Assembly: GCF_009817885.1 (NCBI RefSeq)
Contig: NZ_CP041764.1
Location: 1,736,001-1,800,000, forward strand
Reading direction: 5' to 3'
Origin: Serratia rhizosphaerae
GTDB lineage: Bacteria > Pseudomonadota > Gammaproteobacteria > Enterobacterales > Enterobacteriaceae
Length of the DNA: 64,000 nucleotides
Shown piece by piece: positions 1 through 8,367 of the stretch (position 1 is the stretch's first letter; every line of letters begins with the position of its first letter). A program made the position numbers and the translations under genes. The notes below the pieces were generated by a model. The model had not been told where the DNA came from, made no database searches, and was given only the letters and a program-made list of their open reading frames with translations.

Positions 1-1886
1 TCATGTGTAAGGGCTGCCAGTGCAGCCTGTAAATCAACAGGTTGTAAGAGACCGCTCGGTGGCGCTTTGACCAGCAGCGGGCAAAGTCGTTCAACGTCGG
101 TCAGTAATTGTATCGCTTGCGAGGCGTTCCACTGTTCATGTTCACTGCCAAGATGGCGGGCAAACCAGGTGGCCAGCACCTCAGGCGACATCGCTTTATG
201 GTCGGCCAGATAGCCTAACAGTTCCGGAATCAACTTTTGTAAATTTTGTTGGCGTAACGGTAAAGGCACTGCGCGCAACGTCACACGCCCGTGATCGACC
301 TGCAGCTCCATCCCCATTTTCACCAGCAGCGCCTGATGCGCCGTGCAGGCGGCAACCTCCGCTTTTTCCAGCGTCAGTTTTACCGGGATCAGCAGCGGCT
401 GCGGGCGCAGCCCCTCTTCCGGCGGCGTCAGCTGCGCCTGGCGCAGCCAGCGCTCGGCCACCGGCAGGTTCAGCAACGACAGATGCTGTTGCTGCTCCAT
501 CAGCGCGTAGCACGGCGGGTACACCATCAATACCCGGCCGAAACCATGCTGGCTGCCGGCCAACGCCGGCTCCTGCGGTGCCTGTGTCGTTTTCGCCGAC
601 GGGAACAGCGGCGGTTTCTCTTTGGCAGCGGCCGGCGCCGGTTCAGGCGTCGCCTGCATCAGGCGCCCATACAGCTCGCCTTCGCGCTTCTGGTAGCCGG
701 AGCCGCCGTGATAGCCCTGCGACCCCCGCTCGCTCGCCGGTGCGGAAGGCGCCGTTTCACGCCGTGCCGTGCTCTCCGGCGCCGGCTGAGAAAAATGATT
801 GCCGCCGGCAGCGACGCGGTTTTCCGGCTGCCAGGCCGGCGCGGGCTCCTGCTGTTCCGCTTCTTCCGCCAGCGGCAACGGCGCCTGCCCCACCTGCTGC
901 AGCACCGTAGTCACCGCCTGGTAGATAAAGTCATGCACCAGACGTGCCTGATGAAAACGCACCTCATGCTTGGCGGGGTGCACGTTGACGTCCACCTGAT
1001 GCGGATCGACGTCCAGATACAGCACGTATGCCGGCTGCTGCTCATCCTGCAGCTGGTCCTGATACGCCTGGCGGATCGCGTGGTTGATCAGCCGGTCGCG
1101 CATCATCCGGCTGTTGACATAGCAGTACTGCATATCGCCAAGCGATCGCGCGCCTGCAGGGTCCGCCACCCAGCCGCGGATGGTTAAATCGCCGTGCTGC
1201 CAGGAAACCGCCAGCGCATGCTGTAAAAACGCCGGGCCGCAGATGCTGGCAAGACGGCGTTCATGCTGGCTCTCTTCTTTCGCCGCACGATACTGACGCA
1301 TCAGCTTGCCATTGTGGCTGAGCGTGATTGCCACATCGAAACGCGCCAGCGCAATGCGTCGCACCACTTCGTCGATATGGCCGAATTCGGTTTTTTCGGT
1401 GCGCATGAATTTACGCCGCGCCGGCGTATTGTAAAACAGATCCAACACCTCCAGCGTGCTGCCTACCGGATGCGCCGCCGGCTTGACCGTCACCGCCTGC
1501 TCGCGCCCTTCGGCATAAGCCTGCCAGGCTTCCTGCTGCTGGGCAGTGCGCGAAGTCAGCGTCAGGCGCGATACCGAGCTGATACTGGCCAGCGCTTCGC
1601 CGCGAAAGCCCAGGCTAACGATCGCTTCCAGATCGTCGAGGGTGGTGATTTTACTGGTGGCGTGCCGCGCCAGCGCCAGCGCCAGCTCTTCCTTACCAAT
1701 ACCGCAGCCGTTATCGCGAATACGGATCAGCTTGGCGCCGCCGCGTTCAATCTCAATATCAATGCGCGTGGCCCCGGCATCCAGACTGTTCTCCACCAGC
1801 TCCTTCACGACCGACGCAGGCCGCTCAACCACTTCTCCGGCGGCGATCTGGTTGGCAAGCTGTGGCGGTAACACCTGGATTGACAT
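1..1886 (-). CDS. mutL: DNA mismatch repair protein MutL (3' end cut by window edge)
   Basis: MutL links MutS mismatch recognition to MutH nicking and UvrD unwinding. The reading frame starts at the ATG at 1886 (MSIQVLPPQLANQIAAGEVV) and is open to the left edge. About 628 codons are visible; the last reads LTH followed by two bases of the next codon, so only about one codon and the stop are missing. The GHKL ATPase motifs are clear near the N terminus: ENSLDAGA, DNGCGI and GFRGEALASISS. A variable Ala/Pro/Gln-rich linker joins a C-terminal dimerisation domain. No metal-binding endonuclease motif (DQHA type) is seen, as expected for species with MutH. The gene follows amiB by 19 bases, as in the amiB-mutL-miaA-hfq order of enterobacteria. 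Confidence 0.95.
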   Translation of the reverse strand, partial: MSIQVLPPQLANQIAAGEVVERPASVVKELVENSLDAGATRIDIEIERGGAKLIRIRDNGCGIGKEELALALARHATSKITTLDDLEAIVSLGFRGEALASISSVSRLTLTSRTAQQQEAWQAYAEGREQAVTVKPAAHPVGSTLEVLDLFYNTPARRKFMRTEKTEFGHIDEVVRRIALARFDVAITLSHNGKLMRQYRAAKEESQHERRLASICGPAFLQHALAVSWQHGDLTIRGWVADPAGARSLGDMQYCYVNSRMMRDRLINHAIRQAYQDQLQDEQQPAYVLYLDVDPHQVDVNVHPAKHEVRFHQARLVHDFIYQAVTTVLQQVGQAPLPLAEEAEQQEPAPAWQPENRVAAGGNHFSQPAPESTARRETAPSAPASERGSQGYHGGSGYQKREGELYGRLMQATPEPAPAAAKEKPPLFPSAKTTQAPQEPALAGSQHGFGRVLMVYPPCYALMEQQQHLSLLNLPVAERWLRQAQLTPPEEGLRPQPLLIPVKLTLEKAEVAACTAHQALLVKMGMELQVDHGRVTLRAVPLPLRQQNLQKLIPELLGYLADHKAMSPEVLATWFARHLGSEHEQWNASQAIQLLTDVERLCPLLVKAPPSGLLQPVDLQAALAALTH

Positions 1887-1905
1887 GCGGGCTCCCCTTG
1901 ATGGT

Positions 1906-3660
1906 TCAGGTATGCGGAATGGTCAGCGTCCGATCCAGCGGCGCGACGTCCGACTTCAGGCGATTGGCGCTTTTCAGGGCACTGACGCTAACGCCATAGT
2001 GTACGGCAATGGAAGACAGCGTATCACCGCGCACCACTTTATGCCGCGACGGTTTGCTCACGCCGCCGCGCGTTTTGGCGATGTGCTGACTGCCGGCAGC
2101 GGCGCCCGCCGCCGGCACTTTCAGGCGTTGTCCTACCCATACGCCGTCTTTCTTCAATTTGTTGAGGTTATGCAACGCCGTCATGCTGGTGCCGTAACGG
2201 CGGGCAATCGCAGAGAGCGTTTCCCCTCTGCGCACAACGTGAATCTGCGTTTTACCCCGGTAACTGCTGCTAACGTCTGGTGAAGCCGTGTTAACCGCCG
2301 CTGCGACGTCCAGCGGTCGGTTTTCCACCTTTGGGTCGGCTTGTAGCGGATGCGACAGGAAGTAGCTGCGCAGGCCGCGATGAATCGCCTTGGCTAGCTT
2401 TTCCTGATAGTCGCTACTGCCCAGCAGTCGCTCCTCCGAAGGGTTGCTGATAAAGCCGGTTTCCACCAGCAGGGAAGGAATATCCGGCGAGCGCAGCACG
2501 CCAAGACTGGCCGGCTGCGGACGGCTCTTGTGCAGCACGCCGATAGTCTGCATTTCACTCAGCACCTTCACCGCCACATCATAGCCCACGCGCTGCGAAT
2601 GGCCGAACTGCAGGTCCAGCACCGCCTGGCTGAGATACGGATCGGCCTGATTGCTGGCCAGCAGATCGCCCGCGCCGCCCAGCAGCTCGGACTGTTTCTC
2701 ATGCTGTTCCAGCCAGTTGGCCATTTCACTGTTGGCACGGCGGTTATTCAACACCCACACTGACGCTCCGGTCGCTCTGCGGTTTGGCGCCGAGTCCGCG
2801 TGGATCGACACCAGCACGTTGGCCCCTTGCTTACGCGCCACTTCCGAACGCCCCATTACCGACACAAAATAGTCGCCGGTACGCGTCAGCACCGGTTTGA
2901 ACATCGGATCTTTCTCCAGCAACGTCTCCAGACGGCGGGCAACGGCAATGGTTACGTTCTTTTCACGCAACCCGTTTTGCCCCAGCGCGCCGGGATCCTG
3001 GCCGCCGTGGCCGGCGTCGATCGCCACCACCACGCGGTTGCCCGAACCGGCGGACACGCGGCTGCTGCGCGGCGTTTCCGCCGTTGCTGTGCCGGCCACC
3101 ACGGTCGGTTTTTCCTTAAACGGATTGCTGCCGGATGAGCGGGTAGACGCCACACGGCGCACCGGCTCTTCTGTTTTCGTCACTACCGGCTTGCTGACCA
3201 GCGGCTTACTGGCCGCCGGCGCGGGCGCCTGGCGCACGACGTTATTGCTGCCCGTCGCGGCAATGGTAAACACCACGGTATACACGTTGCCGTTCTGCCG
3301 CGTGACCGCGCGGGTTTTCGCGCGCTGCGTCAGCTCAAACACCAGGCGCACGCTCTGCGCGTCTTTCGGCGCGCTGGAGCGGATGCGTTTCACCAGATTC
3401 TGGCCGCTGAAGTTAAGCGGCAGGCCGCTGACTTTGCCGCTCTGATTGACGTCCAGCACTACGCGCTCCGGCCCGTGCAGCGGGAAGAACGCATAGGCCG
3501 GCGGGCCGTTAAAGCTGACCGCGACGGTCGCCTCGCGCTGGGCGTTGGTGACTTTGATATCCGCCAGCGACGATGACGCCGCCTGCGCCAGCGACGGGCC
3601 AAACAGCCCCATCGCGACGATCAGCGCCATGCCGAGGATTTTCTTTAGTCCATACATCAT
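1906..3660 (-). CDS. amiB: N-acetylmuramoyl-L-alanine amidase AmiB
   Basis: A periplasmic zinc amidase that cuts the peptide from the glycan in septal peptidoglycan during cell separation; in E. coli it is activated by EnvC. The chosen start (MMYGLKKILG at 3660) gives a signal peptide ending LAQA, 16 bases after tsaE; upstream in-frame codons run inside tsaE and are unlikely to be used. Order of parts: signal peptide (about 1-25), AMIN domain (about 27-130), a Ser/Thr/Pro-rich linker, an Amidase_3 domain (VVAIDAGHGGQDPGA; ETGFISNPSEE near its end), then two LysM repeats (HVVRRGETLSAIARRYG and HKVVRGDTLSSIAVHYG). At 584 residues it is longer than E. coli AmiB (about 445), from the longer linker and second LysM. 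Confidence 0.95.
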   Translation of the reverse strand: MMYGLKKILGMALIVAMGLFGPSLAQAASSSLADIKVTNAQREATVAVSFNGPPAYAFFPLHGPERVVLDVNQSGKVSGLPLNFSGQNLVKRIRSSAPKDAQSVRLVFELTQRAKTRAVTRQNGNVYTVVFTIAATGSNNVVRQAPAPAASKPLVSKPVVTKTEEPVRRVASTRSSGSNPFKEKPTVVAGTATAETPRSSRVSAGSGNRVVVAIDAGHGGQDPGALGQNGLREKNVTIAVARRLETLLEKDPMFKPVLTRTGDYFVSVMGRSEVARKQGANVLVSIHADSAPNRRATGASVWVLNNRRANSEMANWLEQHEKQSELLGGAGDLLASNQADPYLSQAVLDLQFGHSQRVGYDVAVKVLSEMQTIGVLHKSRPQPASLGVLRSPDIPSLLVETGFISNPSEERLLGSSDYQEKLAKAIHRGLRSYFLSHPLQADPKVENRPLDVAAAVNTASPDVSSSYRGKTQIHVVRRGETLSAIARRYGTSMTALHNLNKLKKDGVWVGQRLKVPAAGAAAGSQHIAKTRGGVSKPSRHKVVRGDTLSSIAVHYGVSVSALKSANRLKSDVAPLDRTLTIPHT

Positions 3661-3676
3661 GTTGGCGTCATCCCTG

Positions 3677-4138
3677 TTACCCGTGGATTCGGTCGATGAG
3701 TTGGCTGCCATAGTCGGACAGCGCGTCCAGACGCGCTTCCCGGCCTTGATCCTGGTAGCTAAGATGCAGCGCCAGGTCCGGCGCCGGCAAGACGCCCGCG
3801 CCCTGCTGCGGCCATTCCACCAGGCAAATGGCATTCTGCGCGAAGTAGTCGCGAATGCCCATAAATTCGAGTTCTTCAGGGTCGGCCAGCCGATACAGAT
3901 CAAAATGATAAACCGACAGCGGCTCCAGAGCATAAGGCTCCACCAGCGTATAGGTCGGGCTTTTCACATTGCCCTGATGGCCCAGCGCCTGCAGGAAACC
4001 GCGGCTGAAGGTCGTTTTACCGGCGCCCAAATCCCCATACAGGTAAATGACGCTGGCCCGATCGCACGCCTGCGCCAACGCGGCTCCCAATTCAACCGTC
4101 GCTGCCTCATCCGGCAGAGGTAACACGAGTTCTTTCAT
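3677..4138 (-). CDS. tsaE: tRNA threonylcarbamoyladenosine biosynthesis ATPase TsaE
   Basis: TsaE is the small P-loop ATPase that, with TsaB and TsaD, makes the t6A37 modification of ANN-decoding tRNAs. The start MKELVLPLPDEAATVELG gives 153 residues, the usual length. The Walker A motif is GDLGAGKTTFSRGF, followed by the family sequence SPTYTLVEPY and the acidic HFDLYRLADPEEL segment. It lies 10 bases after nnr and 16 bases before amiB, so nnr-tsaE-amiB-mutL are very probably co-transcribed. In-frame codons upstream overlap the end of nnr and do not look coding. Confidence 0.96.
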   Translation of the reverse strand: MKELVLPLPDEAATVELGAALAQACDRASVIYLYGDLGAGKTTFSRGFLQALGHQGNVKSPTYTLVEPYALEPLSVYHFDLYRLADPEELEFMGIRDYFAQNAICLVEWPQQGAGVLPAPDLALHLSYQDQGREARLDALSDYGSQLIDRIHG

Positions 4139-4148
4139 TCGATAATAT

Positions 4149-5663
4149 CTATTTTGCCAACTGAGGATTAACGTAATAGGGGATCGCCGGCAGTAAATCG
4201 GTCGCCAGCAACCCTCTGGTGCCCTGTTTTTCCGCCACGCTATCTGCGGCAACGCCGTGGACCACACAACCGGCGCAGGCGGCATCATACAGCGAGAGCT
4301 TTTGCGCCAGCAATCCGCCGATAATACCCGCCAGCACGTCGCCCATACCGCCGGACGCCATACCTGGGTTGCCGACATCGGCAATCGCCATCGCGCCGTG
4401 CTCATCGGCGATCAGCGTCCCCGCGCCTTTCAGCACCGCAACGCCGCCATACTCCGCCGCCAAACGTCGCACGGCAAGTAAGCGATCACTTTCAATGTCA
4501 GCGGTGCTACAGCCCAACAGCCGCGCCGCTTCGCCGGGATGCGGCGTAATAACACGATTCTGACGCTTCTCGGGATTTAATGCCAGCAGGTTAAGCGCAT
4601 CAGCATCCCATAATGTTGGTTTATCGCTGGATTGGAGAACTTTCAGCGCATTCTGACCCCACGCCTCCAGCCCAAGACCCGGGCCAATTACCGTGACATC
4701 AGCCCACGCCTGCGCCCGCTGCAGGGCCTCGTCATCCAGCGCTTGCACCATCAGCTCGGGACGCGCCGTCAGCAGCGGCGCCACATGCTCATAGTGAGTA
4801 AGTACTCGCACAAGACCTGCACCGCTGCGCAGCGCCGCTTCAGCGGCCATACGTATCGCACCACCAAAGCCGCGATCGCCACCGACCAACAGCAGGCGCC
4901 CGTGTTCGCCTTTATGAGAACACGGACGGCGCGGTGGCAGCCATCCCGCCAGATCGGGCGCACTAACGCGCTGAATCTGCACCGGTTGCTGCGCCAACCA
5001 GTCAGATAATCCTAGCGTACTCTGATGAAGTTGCCCGACCCAATCGCGCGCCTGGCCGGTCAGCAGGCCCGGCTTCAATCCGATAAAGGTGATGGTGTGC
5101 GCGGCGCGGATCGCCGCACCGGGAACGGCGCCGCTGGCCGCCAGCAGTCCGGAGGGAATATCCAGCGCCACAATCGGCAGCCCGCTGTGATTGGCCGCCT
5201 CGATTAATGCCGCCACCGGTGCACGCGGCGCGCTCGTCAGCCCGCTGCCCAACAGGCCATCGATGATCAGGTCGATATCCACCGGCCAGCGGCTGTCGCT
5301 CGCCAGTTCCAGACCGCCGGCATCCAGCCAGGCCTGGCGCGCCGCCGCCGCTTCCGGCGGTAAGGGGCGCGCACCTGTGCCGGCGATCAGCGTCACCCGC
5401 ACGCCGGCTTCGGCGGCCAGACGCGCGACCACATAGCCATCACCGCCGTTATTGCCATGCCCGCACAGCACCAGCCAATGACGCGCAGCCGGATAGCGAT
5501 CGCAAGCCAGTTGGTAAGCCGCCCGGCCTGCGCGCAGCATCAGTTCGTACAGCGAAATCCCGGCCGCCGCCGCCGCTAACGGCTCCGCCTGTCGGATCCA
5601 GTCCGCAGGCCAGACAGAGTGTGGTAAACTGACAGCGTATTGTTTCTCACTATGGCCCGTCAT
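4149..5663 (-). CDS. nnr: Bifunctional NAD(P)HX epimerase / ADP-dependent NAD(P)HX dehydratase
   Basis: A metabolite-repair enzyme that restores hydrated NADH and NADPH. The N-terminal half (to about residue 215) is the YjeF_N epimerase with VLCGHGNNGGDGYVVAR and DGLLGSGLT. The C-terminal half is the ribokinase-like carbohydrate kinase fold dehydratase with GEHGRLLLVGGDRGFGGA, TPHPGEAARLL, and the NPGMASGGMGDVLAG nucleotide site. Length 504 matches the E. coli protein (YjeF). The ATG shares bases with the ATG of divergent queG, so the two promoters must each lie inside the other gene. It heads the nnr-tsaE-amiB-mutL string. Confidence 0.95.
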   Translation of the reverse strand: MTGHSEKQYAVSLPHSVWPADWIRQAEPLAAAAAGISLYELMLRAGRAAYQLACDRYPAARHWLVLCGHGNNGGDGYVVARLAAEAGVRVTLIAGTGARPLPPEAAAARQAWLDAGGLELASDSRWPVDIDLIIDGLLGSGLTSAPRAPVAALIEAANHSGLPIVALDIPSGLLAASGAVPGAAIRAAHTITFIGLKPGLLTGQARDWVGQLHQSTLGLSDWLAQQPVQIQRVSAPDLAGWLPPRRPCSHKGEHGRLLLVGGDRGFGGAIRMAAEAALRSGAGLVRVLTHYEHVAPLLTARPELMVQALDDEALQRAQAWADVTVIGPGLGLEAWGQNALKVLQSSDKPTLWDADALNLLALNPEKRQNRVITPHPGEAARLLGCSTADIESDRLLAVRRLAAEYGGVAVLKGAGTLIADEHGAMAIADVGNPGMASGGMGDVLAGIIGGLLAQKLSLYDAACAGCVVHGVAADSVAEKQGTRGLLATDLLPAIPYYVNPQLAK

Positions 5664-6801
5664 GACTCACCCTCTCGATCTCAATCAACTCGCCCAACAT
5701 ATCAAGCAATGGGGGCAATCGCTAGGATTCCAGCAGGTTGGTATCTGCGATACCGATCTGAGCGCAGAAGAGCCCAAATTGCAGGCGTGGCTTGATAAGC
5801 AGTACCACGGTGAAATGGAGTGGATGGCACGCCACGGCATGCTGCGCGCCCGGCCTCATGAACTGCTGCCCGGCACTCTGCGGGTGATCAGCGTGCGCAT
5901 GAACTACCTGCCGGCCAAAGCGGCGTTCGCCAGCACGCTGAACAATCCGCAGCTCGGCTATGTCAGCCGCTATGCGCTGGGGCGTGATTACCACAAACTG
6001 CTGCGTCAGCGCCTGAAAAAGCTCGGCGAACAGATCCAGCAGTACTGTGGCGAACTGAATTTTCGTCCGTTTGTCGATTCGGCACCAATTATGGAACGCC
6101 CGTTAGCCGCTAAAGCCGGGATTGGCTGGGTTGGTAAACACTCACTGATTCTCAATCGGGAAGCCGGTTCATGGTTTTTCCTCGGCGAATTGCTGATTGA
6201 TTTGCCCCTGCCGGTCGACCGCCCGCAAGAGGAGCAGTGCGGACGCTGCGTAGCCTGCATCACCACCTGCCCGACCGGCGCCATCGTCGAGCCATATACC
6301 GTTGACGCCCGGCGCTGTATCTCTTATCTGACCATTGAGTTGGAAGGCGCCATTCCGGAAGAGTTTCGTCCGCTCATGGGCAACCGCATTTACGGCTGTG
6401 ACGACTGCCAGCTGATTTGCCCGTGGAACCGTTTCTCACAGCTGACTGACGAAGCAGACTTCAGCCCGCGCGCGGCGCTGCACGCTCCGCAGCTGATCGA
6501 TCTGTTTGCCTGGAGTGAAGAGAAATTTCTGCGCATCACCGAGGGCTCGGCGATTCGCCGCATTGGCCATCTGCGTTGGCTGCGTAACATCGCCGTCGCA
6601 CTTGGCAACGCGCCGTACCAGGAAGAGGTCATCACCGCCCTGCGCACGCGGCAGGGGCAAAACGAACTGCTGGATGAACATATCGAGTGGGCGTTACAGC
6701 AACAACTTGCCCGCCGCGCCGAACACCGCGTTGAGGTACAAAGCCCGCAGAAAAAACGATTAATACGCGCTGTGGAAAAAGGATTACCGAGGGATGCCTG
6801 A
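5662..6801 (+). CDS. queG: Epoxyqueuosine reductase QueG
   Basis: QueG carries out the last step of queuosine synthesis, reducing epoxyqueuosine in tRNA with cobalamin and two [4Fe-4S] clusters. The cluster cysteines are visible in CGRCVACITTCPTGAIV and CDDCQLICPWNR. The early segment MTHPLDLNQLAQHIKQWG is typical, and 379 residues is the family length. A HEAT-like C-terminal region (IRRIGHLRWLRNIAVALGN) is present. The start codon overlaps the divergent nnr start (CATG at 5661-5664). Nothing suggests an operon downstream; the next genes, tRNA-Gly, are on the other strand. Confidence 0.95.
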   Translation: MTHPLDLNQLAQHIKQWGQSLGFQQVGICDTDLSAEEPKLQAWLDKQYHGEMEWMARHGMLRARPHELLPGTLRVISVRMNYLPAKAAFASTLNNPQLGYVSRYALGRDYHKLLRQRLKKLGEQIQQYCGELNFRPFVDSAPIMERPLAAKAGIGWVGKHSLILNREAGSWFFLGELLIDLPLPVDRPQEEQCGRCVACITTCPTGAIVEPYTVDARRCISYLTIELEGAIPEEFRPLMGNRIYGCDDCQLICPWNRFSQLTDEADFSPRAALHAPQLIDLFAWSEEKFLRITEGSAIRRIGHLRWLRNIAVALGNAPYQEEVITALRTRQGQNELLDEHIEWALQQQLARRAEHRVEVQSPQKKRLIRAVEKGLPRDA

Positions 6802-7109
6802 GGCCAATGGCAGACCTATCATCCACCCCTCCCCGTTGCCTGTGGACTTGTGCATAAAAATAAAAACCCGTTGTCTTTCAAACGTCACAAAAAGAGCAAG
6901 TGATCGGGGTAACGTTTTCAAATAAATAAATATGATTAAAAATCAAAAAGATAAATATTTCATTCTGAAGGCGTTGTTTTTTTATCCAAGAGGTATTACT
7001 CGTTCGGCCTGTGGATAACTCTGTTTACAAGATTTTTCGCAAGGATAGGAGAGAAGACGTGTTACCGCACCTTTTCAGGCGGTATGGATACATTCAGGGG
7101 GGAGAAAAT
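6802..7109. other. Gene-free interval between queG and the tRNA-Gly cluster
   Basis: No coding region is supported. The interval is AT-rich for this genome, with a run of AAATAAATAAATATG type sequence near 6920. It holds two 9-mers matching the DnaA box on the minus strand: TTATGCACA (6849-6857) and TTATCCACA (7010-7018). A weak hairpin near 7062-7084 (stem of about 6 bp around TACCGC/GCGGTA) could help end the tRNA-Gly transcript, but it has no clear U-run. Confidence 0.5.
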
Positions 7110-7185
7110 TGGAGCGGGAAACGAGGCTCGAACTCGCGACCTCAACCTTGGCAAGGTTGCGCTCTACCAACTGAGCTATTCCCGC
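7110..7185 (-). tRNA. tRNA-Gly (GCC), third copy in transcription order
   Basis: A 76-base tRNA with encoded CCA. The acceptor arm begins GCGGGAATAGCTC, the anticodon loop is CTTGCCAAG (anticodon GCC), and the T arm carries GTTCGAGCC. It is identical to the two copies to its right. This corresponds to the glyVXY cluster, which in E. coli also sits between orn and queG. Confidence 0.98.
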
Positions 7186-7240
7186 ACACAAGAGATGCTT
7201 TACAGCATCCGGCCAAAAATGAAGATGGCCTTTGAAATTT

Positions 7241-7316
7241 TGGAGCGGGAAACGAGGCTCGAACTCGCGACCTCAACCTTGGCAAGGTTGCGCTCTACCA
7301 ACTGAGCTATTCCCGC
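7241..7316 (-). tRNA. tRNA-Gly (GCC), second copy
   Basis: A 76-base sequence identical to its neighbours, with anticodon GCC and encoded CCA. It is separated by 55 bases from the copy to the left and 65 bases from the one to the right. The three are probably cut from one precursor. Confidence 0.98.
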
Positions 7317-7381
7317 GTCGCATGGTTACTGCTGGTACTGCTTGTTACTCATCATGCCGCATAGTGCGACATTGCTGAATT

Positions 7382-7457
7382 TGGAGCGGGAAACGAGGCT
7401 CGAACTCGCGACCTCAACCTTGGCAAGGTTGCGCTCTACCAACTGAGCTATTCCCGC
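7382..7457 (-). tRNA. tRNA-Gly (GCC), first copy
   Basis: First gene of the three-copy cluster, nearest the promoter at 7509-7536; same 76-base sequence with anticodon GCC and encoded CCA. Confidence 0.98.
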
Positions 7458-7508
7458 GTCGTATCGATAGCTGAACTTTTCGAAATTCTTCATCGGTACG
7501 GGGTGCGC

Positions 7509-7536
7509 ATTATACGAGAATTCCTTTTTGCCGCAA
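7509..7536 (-). promoter_or_regulatory. Promoter of the tRNA-Gly cluster
   Basis: On the minus strand: -35 TTGCGG (7531-7536), a 16-base spacer, a perfect -10 TATAAT (7509-7514), then a GC-rich discriminator (GCGCACCC). The GC discriminator and slightly short spacer are the usual marks of a stringently controlled stable-RNA promoter. Confidence 0.85.
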
Positions 7537-7649
7537 GCCCCTAAACGCAAAAAATCGCTTTTTTTGTTTGATTGCTGCTTAATGCGCCAATATGGCGAAT
7601 TAAGCGGCGAAAAGCGGCATTTTCTGAACGTCTAACGGCTATCTGCAGC

Positions 7650-8195
7650 TTACAGCTGAATAAAATGCTCGCGGTAATAGGCCAGCTCCGCCACCGATTC
7701 ACGGATATCGTCCAGCGCCTGATGGGTGCCCTGCTTTTTAAAGCCGGTCAGAATTTCCGGCTTCCAGCGGCGCGCCAACTCCTTCAGCGTGCTGACATCC
7801 AGATAGCGGTAGTGGAAGTAGGCTTCCAGCAACGGCATATAACGGAACAGAAAACGCCGGTCCTGGCCCACGCTGTTGCCGCAAATCGGCGATTTGCCCG
7901 CCGGCACCCACTGCTCAAGAAACGCAATGGTCGCCAGTTCCGCTGCCCGGTCGTCAACGGTGCTGGCCTTCACCCGTTCCACCAGCCCGCTGCCGGTGTG
8001 GGTGCGCACGTTCCAGTCATCCATGAGCGCCAGCTGTTCGTCTGACTGATGCACGGCGATCACCGGCCCTTCCGCCAGAATGTTCAGATTGGCGTCCGTC
8101 ACCAGCGTTGCGATCTCGATAATACGATCGCGCTCGGGATCCAGACCGGTCATCTCCAAATCGATCCAAATCAGGTTATTTTCGTTTGCGGTCAT
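7650..8195 (-). CDS. orn: Oligoribonuclease
   Basis: A 3'-5' exoribonuclease of the DEDDh family that degrades di- and oligoribonucleotides, including the pGpG made from c-di-GMP. Catalytic signatures seen: WIDLEMTGLD (first D and E), GNSVGQDRRF, and HQALDDIRES. At 181 residues it matches the E. coli enzyme. It is divergent from rsgA, with 172 bases between the starts, and faces the tRNA-Gly promoter at its 3' side. Confidence 0.97.
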   Translation of the reverse strand: MTANENNLIWIDLEMTGLDPERDRIIEIATLVTDANLNILAEGPVIAVHQSDEQLALMDDWNVRTHTGSGLVERVKASTVDDRAAELATIAFLEQWVPAGKSPICGNSVGQDRRFLFRYMPLLEAYFHYRYLDVSTLKELARRWKPEILTGFKKQGTHQALDDIRESVAELAYYREHFIQL

Positions 8196-8367
8196 GATAG
8201 TTCCTGCCTGTAAGCCTCAAGACAGCCCTGCGCCGGCCGGCGGCGGCAAATATTCCGCAACGGCGCACGGCAGCCAACAACGGTTATTTAATATAAAATA
8301 GCGTGTATCATAGTCTTTTTAGTCGCAACGAGCGATAGAGCGATATAAAGCCGAAGAGTGAGGCGCA

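Noticed and set aside
7110..7457. The three near-identical 76-base units as a CRISPR-like array
   Set aside because: They are complete tRNA-Gly genes with encoded CCA; spacers are 55 and 65 bases.
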